Source: Gammaproteobacteria bacterium (lineage in GTDB: Bacteria; Pseudomonadota; Gammaproteobacteria; Pseudomonadales; Pseudohongiellaceae). Taken from it: 6,242 nt of DNA. Under the pieces are notes generated by a model. It was not told where the DNA came from. It did no database searches and saw nothing but the letters and a program-made list of their open reading frames with translations. Location of the stretch: contig JAESUV010000133.1 in the NCBI GenBank assembly GCA_016762975.1, positions 1-6,242 of the forward strand. Reading direction: 5' to 3'. The position numbers were made by a program, and so were the translations under genes. Positions 1 through 5,609 of the stretch are shown piece after piece; position 1 is the first letter of the stretch, and each line of letters begins with the position of its first letter.

Positions 1-1
1 T

Positions 2-412
2 GCCGATGCAGCGCTGGCAGTACAATTTGGCGCAGATGCGATCTGGGTTTCTAATCACGGTGGCCGCGCTACAGAAACCGGCCGAGGTACGATTGAATGC
101 CTGCCGGAGATTGTAGCTGCGGTAAACGGACGAATACCTATTGTTGTCGACGGCGGGTTTCGTCGAGGAACAGACATCTATAAAGCGCTGGCAATGGGTG
201 CGTCGGCGGTCGGTATAGGCAGACCTTACTGCTTCGGTTTAGGTGCATTCGGACAAGCTGGTGTTGAACGGGTTCTAGACTTGCTGAATCGAGAACTGTT
301 AATCACCATGCGTGGAGCCGGCACGCCCACTATCAATTCTATCGGCCCTGACTATGTGCTGGATGCGGGATACAGAGTGCCGCGTGGCAAGCTTGGTCTG
401 GAACTACTCTAA
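2..412 (+). CDS. FMN-dependent alpha-hydroxy-acid dehydrogenase/oxidase, C-terminal part (5' end outside window)
   Basis: This is the last 136 codons of a reading frame open from the window's left edge to a TAA at 410-412; an internal ATG at 194 is not the real start. The family (lactate dehydrogenase LldD, glycolate oxidase, lactate monooxygenase) oxidises 2-hydroxy acids to 2-oxo acids using FMN in a TIM barrel. Visible in the fragment are the active-site motif SNHGGR (fragment residues 17-22), containing the catalytic base His19 (bases 56-58) and substrate-binding Arg22, then DGGFRRGTD (50-58) and GIGRP (71-75), which form the FMN phosphate site. The usual QLD after SNHGGR is replaced by ATETGRGTIE, so this is not a canonical LldD and the substrate cannot be named. 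The fragment ends in a normal C-terminal tail, so the gene is intact on this side. Family assignment is confident; substrate and electron acceptor are unknown. Confidence 0.93.
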   Translation, partial: ADAALAVQFGADAIWVSNHGGRATETGRGTIECLPEIVAAVNGRIPIVVDGGFRRGTDIYKALAMGASAVGIGRPYCFGLGAFGQAGVERVLDLLNRELLITMRGAGTPTINSIGPDYVLDAGYRVPRGKLGLELL

Positions 413-457
413 TTAGGAAAGAACGTAAGTATTGAAAGAAACAGTAAAGATTGAAAG

Positions 458-498
458 CGTAACAGGTAGGCCTTAAGGGTTGAGACCTGCCTGTTACG
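458..498 (+). terminator. Long hairpin downstream of the hydroxy-acid dehydrogenase gene (possible weak terminator)
   Basis: The arms CGTAACAGGTAGG (458-470) and CCTGCCTGTTACG (486-498) pair over 13 bp, with one G-U wobble, around a 15-nt loop that itself contains the palindrome CCTTAAGG. It lies 46 nt after the stop codon. No T-run follows on the plus strand, so it is not a standard intrinsic terminator. It may instead mark or protect the mRNA 3' end. The structure is read directly; the terminator role is inference. Confidence 0.4.
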
Positions 499-534
499 AC
501 CTAGTCGTTAAAACCTAATCGTTAAGACCTAGCT
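479..534. repeat. Four tandem copies of a degenerate 14-bp repeat
   Basis: Back-to-back 14-bp units start at 479 (GTTGAGACCTGCCT), 493 (GTTACGACCTAGTC), 507 (GTTAAAACCTAATC) and 521 (GTTAAGACCTAGCT). Every copy has GTT at positions 1-3 and ACCT at 7-10. The first copy and the start of the second overlap the loop and right arm of the hairpin at 458-498. The function is unknown; the unit is longer than one helical turn and is not in a coding frame. Confidence 0.75.
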
Positions 535-676
535 CTCTAATTCTAGACTGAGCCTGTCTAAAACGAATGAGTAATTTCACTGAGCCCATCCTCTGCGCAT
601 CCAATCCCACCATGGTCATTACGCGGAACAATTGGCACCTCTGAAAGTGGCCAATAGCGCCCCAATTCAAGGCGGC

Positions 677-691
677 GCACCATCTTGGCGC
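677..691 (+). promoter_or_regulatory. NtrC-like activator site upstream of the porin sigma-54 promoter
   Basis: The inverted repeat GCACCA-TCT-TGGCGC matches the enterobacterial NtrC operator pattern GCACCA-N3-TGGTGC at 11 of 12 arm bases. Its centre (684) is about 110 bp upstream of the predicted start point near 794, the usual distance for an enhancer-binding protein acting on sigma-54 polymerase by looping. The left half-site recurs as GGCGCACCA (674-682 and 687-695), giving a weaker overlapping second site with half-sites at 690-704. The sequence match is seen; binding by NtrC is inferred. Confidence 0.6.
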
Positions 692-766
692 ACCAATGTA
701 GAGCGATCTCAACAAGATAAGCCCTTCCATAGCTAGAAATGGCGCAGAATTCTAGGCCTCACATCA

Positions 767-783
767 TTGGCACAGCTCTTGCT
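767..783 (+). promoter_or_regulatory. Sigma-54 (RpoN) -24/-12 promoter of the porin gene
   Basis: TTGGCAC (767-773), five bases, then TTGCT (779-783) fits the sigma-54 consensus YTGGCACGRNNNTTGCW with one mismatch and exact spacing. The invariant GG lies at 769-770 and GC at 781-782. Transcription would start near 794, leaving a leader of about 55 nt before the ATG at 849. The leader can form a small GGGTG/CACCC hairpin (798-815). Confidence 0.82.
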
Positions 784-848
784 AAATACCCTGTAGCGGG
801 TGGAAATGATCACCCCTCACCACTACCAACAAAGGGATATGACAAGAC

Positions 849-1559
849 ATGAACTCACGAATTCTCTCACTCGCAGCGGCGGGACTCTTGCTTTCAGCTG
901 GCTCCGTACAAGCAGATGAATGGACAGCTAATTTCGGCGCCTCCAACAACTACATCTGGCGTGGTCTTACTCAGACTGTAAACGAAGCGGCTATCTCCGG
1001 CGGGATCGACTATGCGTCTGACAGCGGTTTCTACGCAGGAACTTGGGCCTCGAACGTGAGCTATGCTGCCGACGACATTTACTCCTATGAGCACGACCTC
1101 TACGCGGGCTTCGCCGGCGAAGCAGGTAACATCAGCTACGATCTTGGCTACCTCTACTACAACTATGACGCAGAAGCAGAATTCGACTTCGGTGAACTCT
1201 ACGGGTCTATCGGCATTGGCGCCTTTACTTTTGGATTGAACGTTCTAGCGAACACCGAGGCCGACGAAGGCATTGGTCAGGATTTCGGTTTCGGCGAAGC
1301 GACTTATCTTTATGCTGATTACGGCACTACAATCGGTAACGGAGTAGACCTAGGCTTCCATATTGGTCATCACCAGGGCGACTTCTCTGAGGCCTTCAAC
1401 GGCGTGCCGGGTGACTACACAGACTACAACGTTTCTATTGCTAAAGACGGTTTCAGTTTCATGATCACTTCTACCGATCTGGATGATGCCGGACCTGACG
1501 CACTAGACAACGACGACATTAAATTTGTAATTGGCTACAGTCTGGACATCGCGCTTTAA
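849..1559 (+). CDS. TorF-family putative outer-membrane porin (gcw_chp type)
   Basis: A 236-residue protein with a Sec signal peptide (residues 1-22, cleavage after SVQA) and a mature part rich in Tyr, Gly, Phe and acidic residues with alternating hydrophobic strands, as in a small beta-barrel. The start (TANFGASNNYIWRG, then a strand pair around GGIDYAS and FYAGTWAS) matches the TorF/gcw_chp family (TIGR02001 type), whose members often have near this length. Proteobacterial relatives are commonly found beside glnK-amtB and are thought to admit nitrogen compounds through the outer membrane. Here no glnK or amtB follows: the gene ends in its own terminator and stands alone. The sigma-54 promoter and NtrC-like site upstream fit nitrogen-limitation control. 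AAAGGGA (831-837) is a plausible ribosome binding site with a longish 11-nt gap; an out-of-frame ATG at 839 is too close to it. The protein ends in Leu rather than the usual terminal Phe of barrel proteins. The transported substrate is unknown. Confidence 0.88.
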   Translation: MNSRILSLAAAGLLLSAGSVQADEWTANFGASNNYIWRGLTQTVNEAAISGGIDYASDSGFYAGTWASNVSYAADDIYSYEHDLYAGFAGEAGNISYDLGYLYYNYDAEAEFDFGELYGSIGIGAFTFGLNVLANTEADEGIGQDFGFGEATYLYADYGTTIGNGVDLGFHIGHHQGDFSEAFNGVPGDYTDYNVSIAKDGFSFMITSTDLDDAGPDALDNDDIKFVIGYSLDIAL

Positions 1560-1612
1560 GCATTTAGAAAACTCGCATCCACAGGCAAGAACTTTCTAGA
1601 AAAAATGGTAGG

Positions 1613-1650
1613 GAGCGGAAAGACTAAACTAGTCTCTCCGCTCTTTTTTT
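1613..1650 (+). terminator. Intrinsic terminator of the porin gene
   Basis: GAGCGGA (1613-1619) pairs with TCCGCTC (1637-1643) and AGACTA (1621-1626) with TAGTCT (1630-1635), with a single A/C mismatch between the two stem parts and a 3-nt loop AAC. Seven T follow (1644-1650). It lies 54 bp after the porin stop. Confidence 0.93.
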
Positions 1651-1694
1651 GCGCCAATGTTATTAGTAGCATTCGTTTAAAAAAAACACCGTGC

Positions 1695-1728
1695 AAAAAA
1701 AAGCCGGAGCTCAAAGAGAGCGCCGGCT
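1695..1728 (-). terminator. Intrinsic terminator of katG
   Basis: Read on the minus strand, AGCCGG (1728-1723) pairs with CCGGCT (1707-1702) and GCTC with GAGC, around a 5-nt loop TCTTT with one mismatch. The stem runs into eight T (complement of 1702-1695). It begins 30 bp past the katG stop and is separate from the porin terminator, so the convergent genes do not share one hairpin. Confidence 0.9.
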
Positions 1729-1757
1729 CAATAAAGACTAACACTAAGTCTTACTGT

Positions 1758-3977
1758 CTACATCAAGTCGAAACGATCTAGCATCATAACCTTAGTCCAT
1801 GCATCAACAAAGTCACGCGCAAATTTCTCCTTTGCATCGTCTGCTGCATAGAATTCCGCAACAGCGCGCAGCTCGGAATTTGAACCAAAGATCAGGTCAA
1901 CGGGTGTGGCTGTCCATTTTAGTTCGCCCGTTGCACGATCACGACCTTCATAGATGCCCGCAAAACTGGATGATTGCGTCCACTGCGTTGACATATCGAT
2001 CAGATTGGTAAAAAAGTCATTGCTCAGGGTACCAGGTCGATCGGTGAAGACTCCGTGAGCAGCGCCTCCGGCATTAGCATCCAGCACACGCATGCCACCC
2101 ACTAGTACGGTCATCTCTGATACGGTCAGGTCCAATAGCGCTGCTTTTTCAATCAGCATTTCTGCTGGAGATCGAGAGTTGTTGCTGCCGAAGTAGTTTC
2201 GAAAGCCATCCGCGCTCGGCTCAAGCAGTGCGAAAGAATTCACATCAGTCTGCTCCGCTGAGGCGTCCATGCGCCCTGGAATGAAAGGCACTTCCACTTC
2301 AACACCAGCTTGCTCTGCAGCTTGCTCGATTGCCGCGGCTCCACCCAAAATGATCACGTCAGCCAGGGATACTTGTTTGCGACGGTTGTCTCCATTGAAG
2401 TCGCTTTGAATTCCTTCTAGAACTTCCAGTACTCGCTCCAGCTCCGTTGGGTTATTGGCTGCCCAATTATTCTGAGGTGCCAGACGAAGTCGCGCACCAT
2501 TAGCTCCACCGCGCATATCAGTACCGCGATAGGTAGACCCTGATGCCCAAGCCGTGCGCACCAATTCAGAAACGGTCAATCCGGATGCCAGAATCGAGCG
2601 CTTAAGGCGAGTGATGTCACGGGCATTAACCAGATCATGGTCGATCGCAGGAATAGGATCCTGCCATACGAATTCCTGATCAGGCACTAGATCACCGAGG
2701 TAACGTGAGGCCGGGCCCATGTCACGATGAGTCAGCTTGAACCAGGCACGAGCATAGGCATCGGAGAACTCTTCAGGATTATCGAGCCAACGCATAGTTA
2801 TCCCCCGATAAATCGGGTCGACTTTCAGTGCCAAATCGGTTGTAAACATCATCGGAGCATGCCGGCTGGATGCATCGTGAGCATCCGGCACCAAGTCCGA
2901 TGCAGCACCGCGTGCAGGCTCCCATTGGATTGCTCCGGCAGGGCTACGAGTCTGCACCCAATCATAGGTATACAGATTTATCAGGTAGCCATGGGTCCAA
3001 GCTGCAGGACTGCTTGTCCACGCGCCTTCAAGTCCACTGGTTATGGTGTCTGCTCCCTTGCCGGAGCCATAACTACTTAGCCAGCCCTGGCCCTGTGCTT
3101 CGATGCTTTCGGCCTCGGGGGCGGCACCTACATGCTCGGCTGGATCAGCGGCGCCATGTGCCTTACCAAAGGTGTGACCTCCAGCGATAAGCGCAGCCGT
3201 ATCTTCATCGTTCATTGCCATGCGAGCAAAGGCCTCGCGAATGGCATCGGCTGCCGCCTGTGGATCTGGGTTACCACCAGGACCTTCAGGATTTACGTAG
3301 ATCAAGCCCATCTGGGTTGCGCCCATTGCACCGACTAACTCACCACTGTTGTTGCGACGATCAGATGCAAGCCATTCGCCCTCAGGACCCCAGTTAACAT
3401 CTTCTGACTGCCAGCCATCGATACGACCACCGGCAAAACCCAAGGTCTCGAAGCCCATGGAGTCCATGGCAACCGTGCCAGCAAGAACAATGAGGTCGGC
3501 CCAGGAAATCTTGCTGCCGTATTTCTTCTTGAGTGGTAACAGCAGGAGCCGCGCCTTGTCGAGGTTCGCATTGTCGGGCCAGCTATTCACCGGAGCAAAA
3601 CGCTGCATGCCGCCATCGGCACCACCGCGTCCATCGATGCTTCTATAGGTTCCCGCGCTGTGCCAAGCCATACGAATAAAGAACGGACCATAGTGCCCGA
3701 AGTCTGCCGGCCACCAGTCCTGAGATGTCGTCATTAGAGTTTCAAGGTCTGCTTTTAGTGCCTGCAGATCGATAGTACTGAACGCCTCGGCATAGTTGAA
3801 ATCTTCGCCAGAGGGATCGATAGCCAGTGAATTCTGCCGCAGGGGTTCTAAACTGAGCCGATTAGGCCACCAGTAATCATTATTTGCGACTTGCTCTTGT
3901 GCGCTAGCCCCATTAATAGGAGCGAGTGTTGAGAGCCCCAGCGCTGCGACAAGTGTAGGTAGTGTGCGTTTAAACAT
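1758..3977 (-). CDS. katG: Catalase-peroxidase with Sec signal peptide (periplasmic KatG)
   Basis: A 739-residue class I haem peroxidase that dismutates hydrogen peroxide and oxidises peroxidatic donors. The active site is complete: distal Arg102, Trp105, His106 (RMAWHSAGTYR); the cross-link trio Trp105-Tyr227-Met253 (GLIYVNPEGPGG and RMAMND); proximal haem ligand His268 (GGHTFGKAHG); Trp320; Ser314 at the position of M. tuberculosis Ser315; and the mobile Arg418 (HRDMGP). The C-terminal half (from about residue 440) is the degenerate duplicated domain, with Ala478 where the distal His would be. Residues 1-26 form a signal peptide (MFKR, hydrophobic core, ASA cleavage site), and the KCP-type N-terminus usual in cytoplasmic KatG is absent; EHEC KatP is a known exported relative. 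GGAGG lies 8 nt before the ATG. The gene stands alone, with its own terminator, divergent from the MFS-M19 unit. Periplasmic location is inferred from the signal sequence. KatP would be an alternative symbol. Confidence 0.97.
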   Translation of the reverse strand: MFKRTLPTLVAALGLSTLAPINGASAQEQVANNDYWWPNRLSLEPLRQNSLAIDPSGEDFNYAEAFSTIDLQALKADLETLMTTSQDWWPADFGHYGPFFIRMAWHSAGTYRSIDGRGGADGGMQRFAPVNSWPDNANLDKARLLLLPLKKKYGSKISWADLIVLAGTVAMDSMGFETLGFAGGRIDGWQSEDVNWGPEGEWLASDRRNNSGELVGAMGATQMGLIYVNPEGPGGNPDPQAAADAIREAFARMAMNDEDTAALIAGGHTFGKAHGAADPAEHVGAAPEAESIEAQGQGWLSSYGSGKGADTITSGLEGAWTSSPAAWTHGYLINLYTYDWVQTRSPAGAIQWEPARGAASDLVPDAHDASSRHAPMMFTTDLALKVDPIYRGITMRWLDNPEEFSDAYARAWFKLTHRDMGPASRYLGDLVPDQEFVWQDPIPAIDHDLVNARDITRLKRSILASGLTVSELVRTAWASGSTYRGTDMRGGANGARLRLAPQNNWAANNPTELERVLEVLEGIQSDFNGDNRRKQVSLADVIILGGAAAIEQAAEQAGVEVEVPFIPGRMDASAEQTDVNSFALLEPSADGFRNYFGSNNSRSPAEMLIEKAALLDLTVSEMTVLVGGMRVLDANAGGAAHGVFTDRPGTLSNDFFTNLIDMSTQWTQSSSFAGIYEGRDRATGELKWTATPVDLIFGSNSELRAVAEFYAADDAKEKFARDFVDAWTKVMMLDRFDLM

Positions 3978-4066
3978 TGGAATTGCCTCCGTCTATGCTC
4001 GTTAAAGTGAATTGGGTGAAGCCTACGATGACTAAGTTACAGGCCTGAGATCAATCGGTATAACTA

Positions 4067-4095
4067 TATATAACGATGAGTATCATCGGATTTAA
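4067..4095 (-). promoter_or_regulatory. Candidate katG promoter with an operator-like inverted repeat in the spacer
   Basis: On the minus strand, TTAAAT (4095-4090) and TATATA (4072-4067) are separated by 17 bp and could serve as -35 and -10, giving a start near 4060 and a leader of about 83 nt. The spacer is almost filled by the inverted repeat CGATGA-GTA-TCATCG (plus-strand 4074-4088). TAACGAT also occurs twice on the plus strand, 22 bp apart (4071-4077, 4093-4099). The -35 match is poor. The repeat resembles a Fur-type box only partly and does not fit a clear OxyR site, so I do not name the regulator. Confidence 0.45.
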
Positions 4096-4145
4096 CGATA
4101 GCCGGAAAAATGAGAATACCAGCAGGCACCAAACCGCTCGAGGAT

Positions 4146-4202
4146 TCAGCTCAATTTCTCCAGACGGAATCCTTCTTCAAATTAGCTAGTTTTTTGAGCT
4201 GA
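4146..4202 (+). repeat. Inverted repeat in the MFS leader region
   Basis: TCAGCTCAA (4146-4154) and TTGAGCTGA (4194-4202) are perfect 9-bp inverted arms separated by 39 bp, ending 52 bp before the MFS start codon. The right arm directly follows a T-rich stretch (4190-4195). In RNA it would form a stem with a large loop; as DNA it could be a pair of protein half-sites. The function is unknown. Confidence 0.55.
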
Positions 4203-4254
4203 GCCCGACTATTCTCCGTAGGCATCTCGTCCAGAAAAATAAGAAGAGCCTGCT

Positions 4255-5571
4255 ATGACAGATCCCACAGATGGAACGCCCGCCCCTACCGTACCGCCGG
4301 TAAATCCCTATGCGAGGACACGCACGAGAAACTATGCGCTTGTCGTTCTGACCCTCGTCTATACCTTCAACTTTGTTGACCGGCAGCTGCTCTCCATCTT
4401 GCAAGAGTCCATCAAACTCGACCTGTCGTTATCCGATAGCCAACTTGGGTTATTAACAGGTTTCGCTTTCGCGATGTTCTATGTCACTGCGGGCATTCCT
4501 ATCGCACGCTTTGCAGATCGCAGCAATCGCAGAAACATTGTCGCTGTGTCTGTTGGCCTTTGGAGCGTAATGACAGCGCTTAGCGGCTTCGTGCAAAACT
4601 ACGCCCAGCTGCTCGCCGCACGTATCGGTGTTGGGGTCGGGGAGGCAGGAGGCAGCCCTCCATCGCACTCCATAGTCTCCGATATTTTCCCACCGGAAAA
4701 ACGAGCAAGCGCACTCGCCTTCTATTCTACCGGCGTAAACCTCGGCATCCTGTTCGGCTTTCTCTTCGGTGGCTGGCTTAATGAATTCTTCGGATGGCGG
4801 GTCGCGTTTATGGTTGTCGGTGTACCGGGCATCCTACTAGCGATTCTGGTACGAACAACCGTCCGCGAACCAATTCGTGGGCTGATGGAAAACAGAACTG
4901 CCTCCGAGGTTCAGGTGCCCTTCAAAGAAGTAGTCTCGCTACTGTGGAAACGAAAGACATTTCGGCACATGGCATTTGCTTGTGGACTCAACGCCTTCGC
5001 TGGATACGGCACCGTGAATTGGCTAGCCTCTTACTTCATTAGAAGTCATGACATGTCAACGGGAGAGCTGGGAACTTGGCTCGCATTGTCCACGGGGTTA
5101 TTTGGCGCGATCGGCGTACTACTTGGAGGCATATTGGGCGACAAGCTCGGAAAACGCGACAAACGCTGGTATCAATGGATACCTGGTCTCGCGACAATCA
5201 CAGTTGTGCCATTCCTGCTAATCGTACTGCTCACAGGCAACACATACTTGGCACTAGTCTGTGCGTTTATTCCGGGGCTGCTACAAAATGTTTACCTCGG
5301 AAATTCCATCGCTACCACACATAATTTGGTTGGCCTGAGATGGCGTTCGACCGCATCAGCGATCTTGTTTCTTGTTATTAACATCATAGGCTTGGGTCTT
5401 GGACCGTTCGCCGTCGGCTTCCTAAGTGACATGCTTACTCCCTCACTGGGAGCCGAATCATTACGTTACTCGATGGCGATACTTCTACCGACCGCTATGG
5501 TCTGGTCGAGCATTCACTTTTATCTCGCTTCCCGCACATTGCGGGAAGATCTAGAATTAGCGCCTGAATGA
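4255..5571 (+). CDS. Spinster-like major facilitator superfamily (MFS) transporter
   Basis: A 438-residue inner-membrane protein with about 12 predicted helices and a Pro/Thr-rich cytoplasmic N-terminus (1-20). Helix 1 carries FNFVDRQLLS with Asp42-Arg43, typical of the Spinster (Spns) branch. The loop after helix 2 has the MFS motif A form ARFADRSNRR (84-93). Helix 4 carries RIGVGVGEAGGSPPSHS (from Arg123, with Glu130), followed by DIFPPEKRASA, again a Spinster signature. A hydrophilic stretch at about 201-236 separates the two six-helix halves, and a second motif-A-like GDKLGKRDKR lies at 295-304. Family members use the proton gradient to move lipids, drugs or small organic acids; the substrate here is unknown. 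The ATG at 4255 has a weak purine-rich site AGAAGAG (4242-4248) 6 nt upstream. The next gene starts 34 bp downstream on the same strand, so the two are probably cotranscribed. Family is confident, substrate is not. Confidence 0.92.
   Translation: MTDPTDGTPAPTVPPVNPYARTRTRNYALVVLTLVYTFNFVDRQLLSILQESIKLDLSLSDSQLGLLTGFAFAMFYVTAGIPIARFADRSNRRNIVAVSVGLWSVMTALSGFVQNYAQLLAARIGVGVGEAGGSPPSHSIVSDIFPPEKRASALAFYSTGVNLGILFGFLFGGWLNEFFGWRVAFMVVGVPGILLAILVRTTVREPIRGLMENRTASEVQVPFKEVVSLLWKRKTFRHMAFACGLNAFAGYGTVNWLASYFIRSHDMSTGELGTWLALSTGLFGAIGVLLGGILGDKLGKRDKRWYQWIPGLATITVVPFLLIVLLTGNTYLALVCAFIPGLLQNVYLGNSIATTHNLVGLRWRSTASAILFLVINIIGLGLGPFAVGFLSDMLTPSLGAESLRYSMAILLPTAMVWSSIHFYLASRTLREDLELAPE
5528..5548 (+). 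other. Perfect hairpin at the 3' end of the MFS coding region
   Basis: CTTCCCGC (5528-5535), loop ACATT, GCGGGAAG (5541-5548): an 8-bp perfect GC-rich stem inside the last codons of the MFS gene, 20 bp before its stop. No T-run follows, so it is not an intrinsic terminator. It could slow RNA decay or set different levels for the two cistrons; this role is inference. Confidence 0.6.
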
Positions 5572-5579
5572 AAATTCAG
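5564..5579 (+). other. GAAA-tetraloop hairpin over the MFS stop codon
   Basis: CTGAAT (5564-5569), loop GAAA, ATTCAG (5574-5579) gives a 6-bp perfect stem closed by a GNRA-type tetraloop. It contains the MFS stop TGA (5569-5571). It sits 15 bp after the hairpin at 5528-5548, making a tandem pair between the two genes. Confidence 0.5.
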
Positions 5580-5609
5580 CACACACAAATATTGGAGTTG
5601 AACAAATGA
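5568..5609 (+). other. Possible 13-codon coupling mini-ORF between the MFS and M19 genes
   Basis: An ATG at 5568 overlaps the MFS stop as ATGA and opens a 13-codon frame (MKIQHTQILELNK) whose TGA (5607-5609) overlaps the M19 start as ATGA. The geometry would let ribosomes pass from one gene to the next. It has no good ribosome binding site of its own, the M19 gene has one, and the frame is short enough to arise by chance. Confidence 0.2.

Larger units (their letters stand above)
413..848. other. 436-bp intergenic region with repeats and a sigma-54 control region
   Basis: I see no convincing gene between the hydroxy-acid dehydrogenase stop and the porin start. The left part (about 430-534) holds two ATTGAAAG copies (431-438, 450-457), a hairpin and a tandem 14-bp repeat array. 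The middle part (about 540-670) has no feature I can name. The right part (674-794) holds the NtrC-like site and the sigma-54 promoter of the porin gene. A minus-strand open frame at 515-730 has no ribosome binding site and its 3' end runs into the repeat array, so I treat it as chance. Confidence 0.7.

Noticed and set aside
608..615. ACCATGGT palindrome as a second NtrC site
   Set aside because: It lacks the 3-bp spacer and outer GC bases of the NtrC pattern; likely chance.
515..730. 71-codon minus-strand open frame in the intergenic region
   Set aside because: No ribosome binding site, no recognisable domain, its end lies in the 14-bp repeat array, and it covers the NtrC-like site.
839..919. 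Out-of-frame ATG 10 bp before the porin start
   Set aside because: The purine stretch is only 1-2 bp from it, too close for ribosome binding, and the frame ends after 26 codons; the 849 start gives a perfect signal peptide.
1556..1744. 62-codon minus-strand open frame between porin and katG
   Set aside because: It reads through both terminators and a poly-A/T region, and has no domain.
2727..3571. Several open frames inside katG on both strands
   Set aside because: They overlap strongly conserved katG coding sequence and show no known motifs; they are shadows of the real frame.
4060..4101. OxyR site upstream of katG
   Set aside because: I looked for spaced ATAG/CTAT elements but could not find the four-part pattern with correct spacing.
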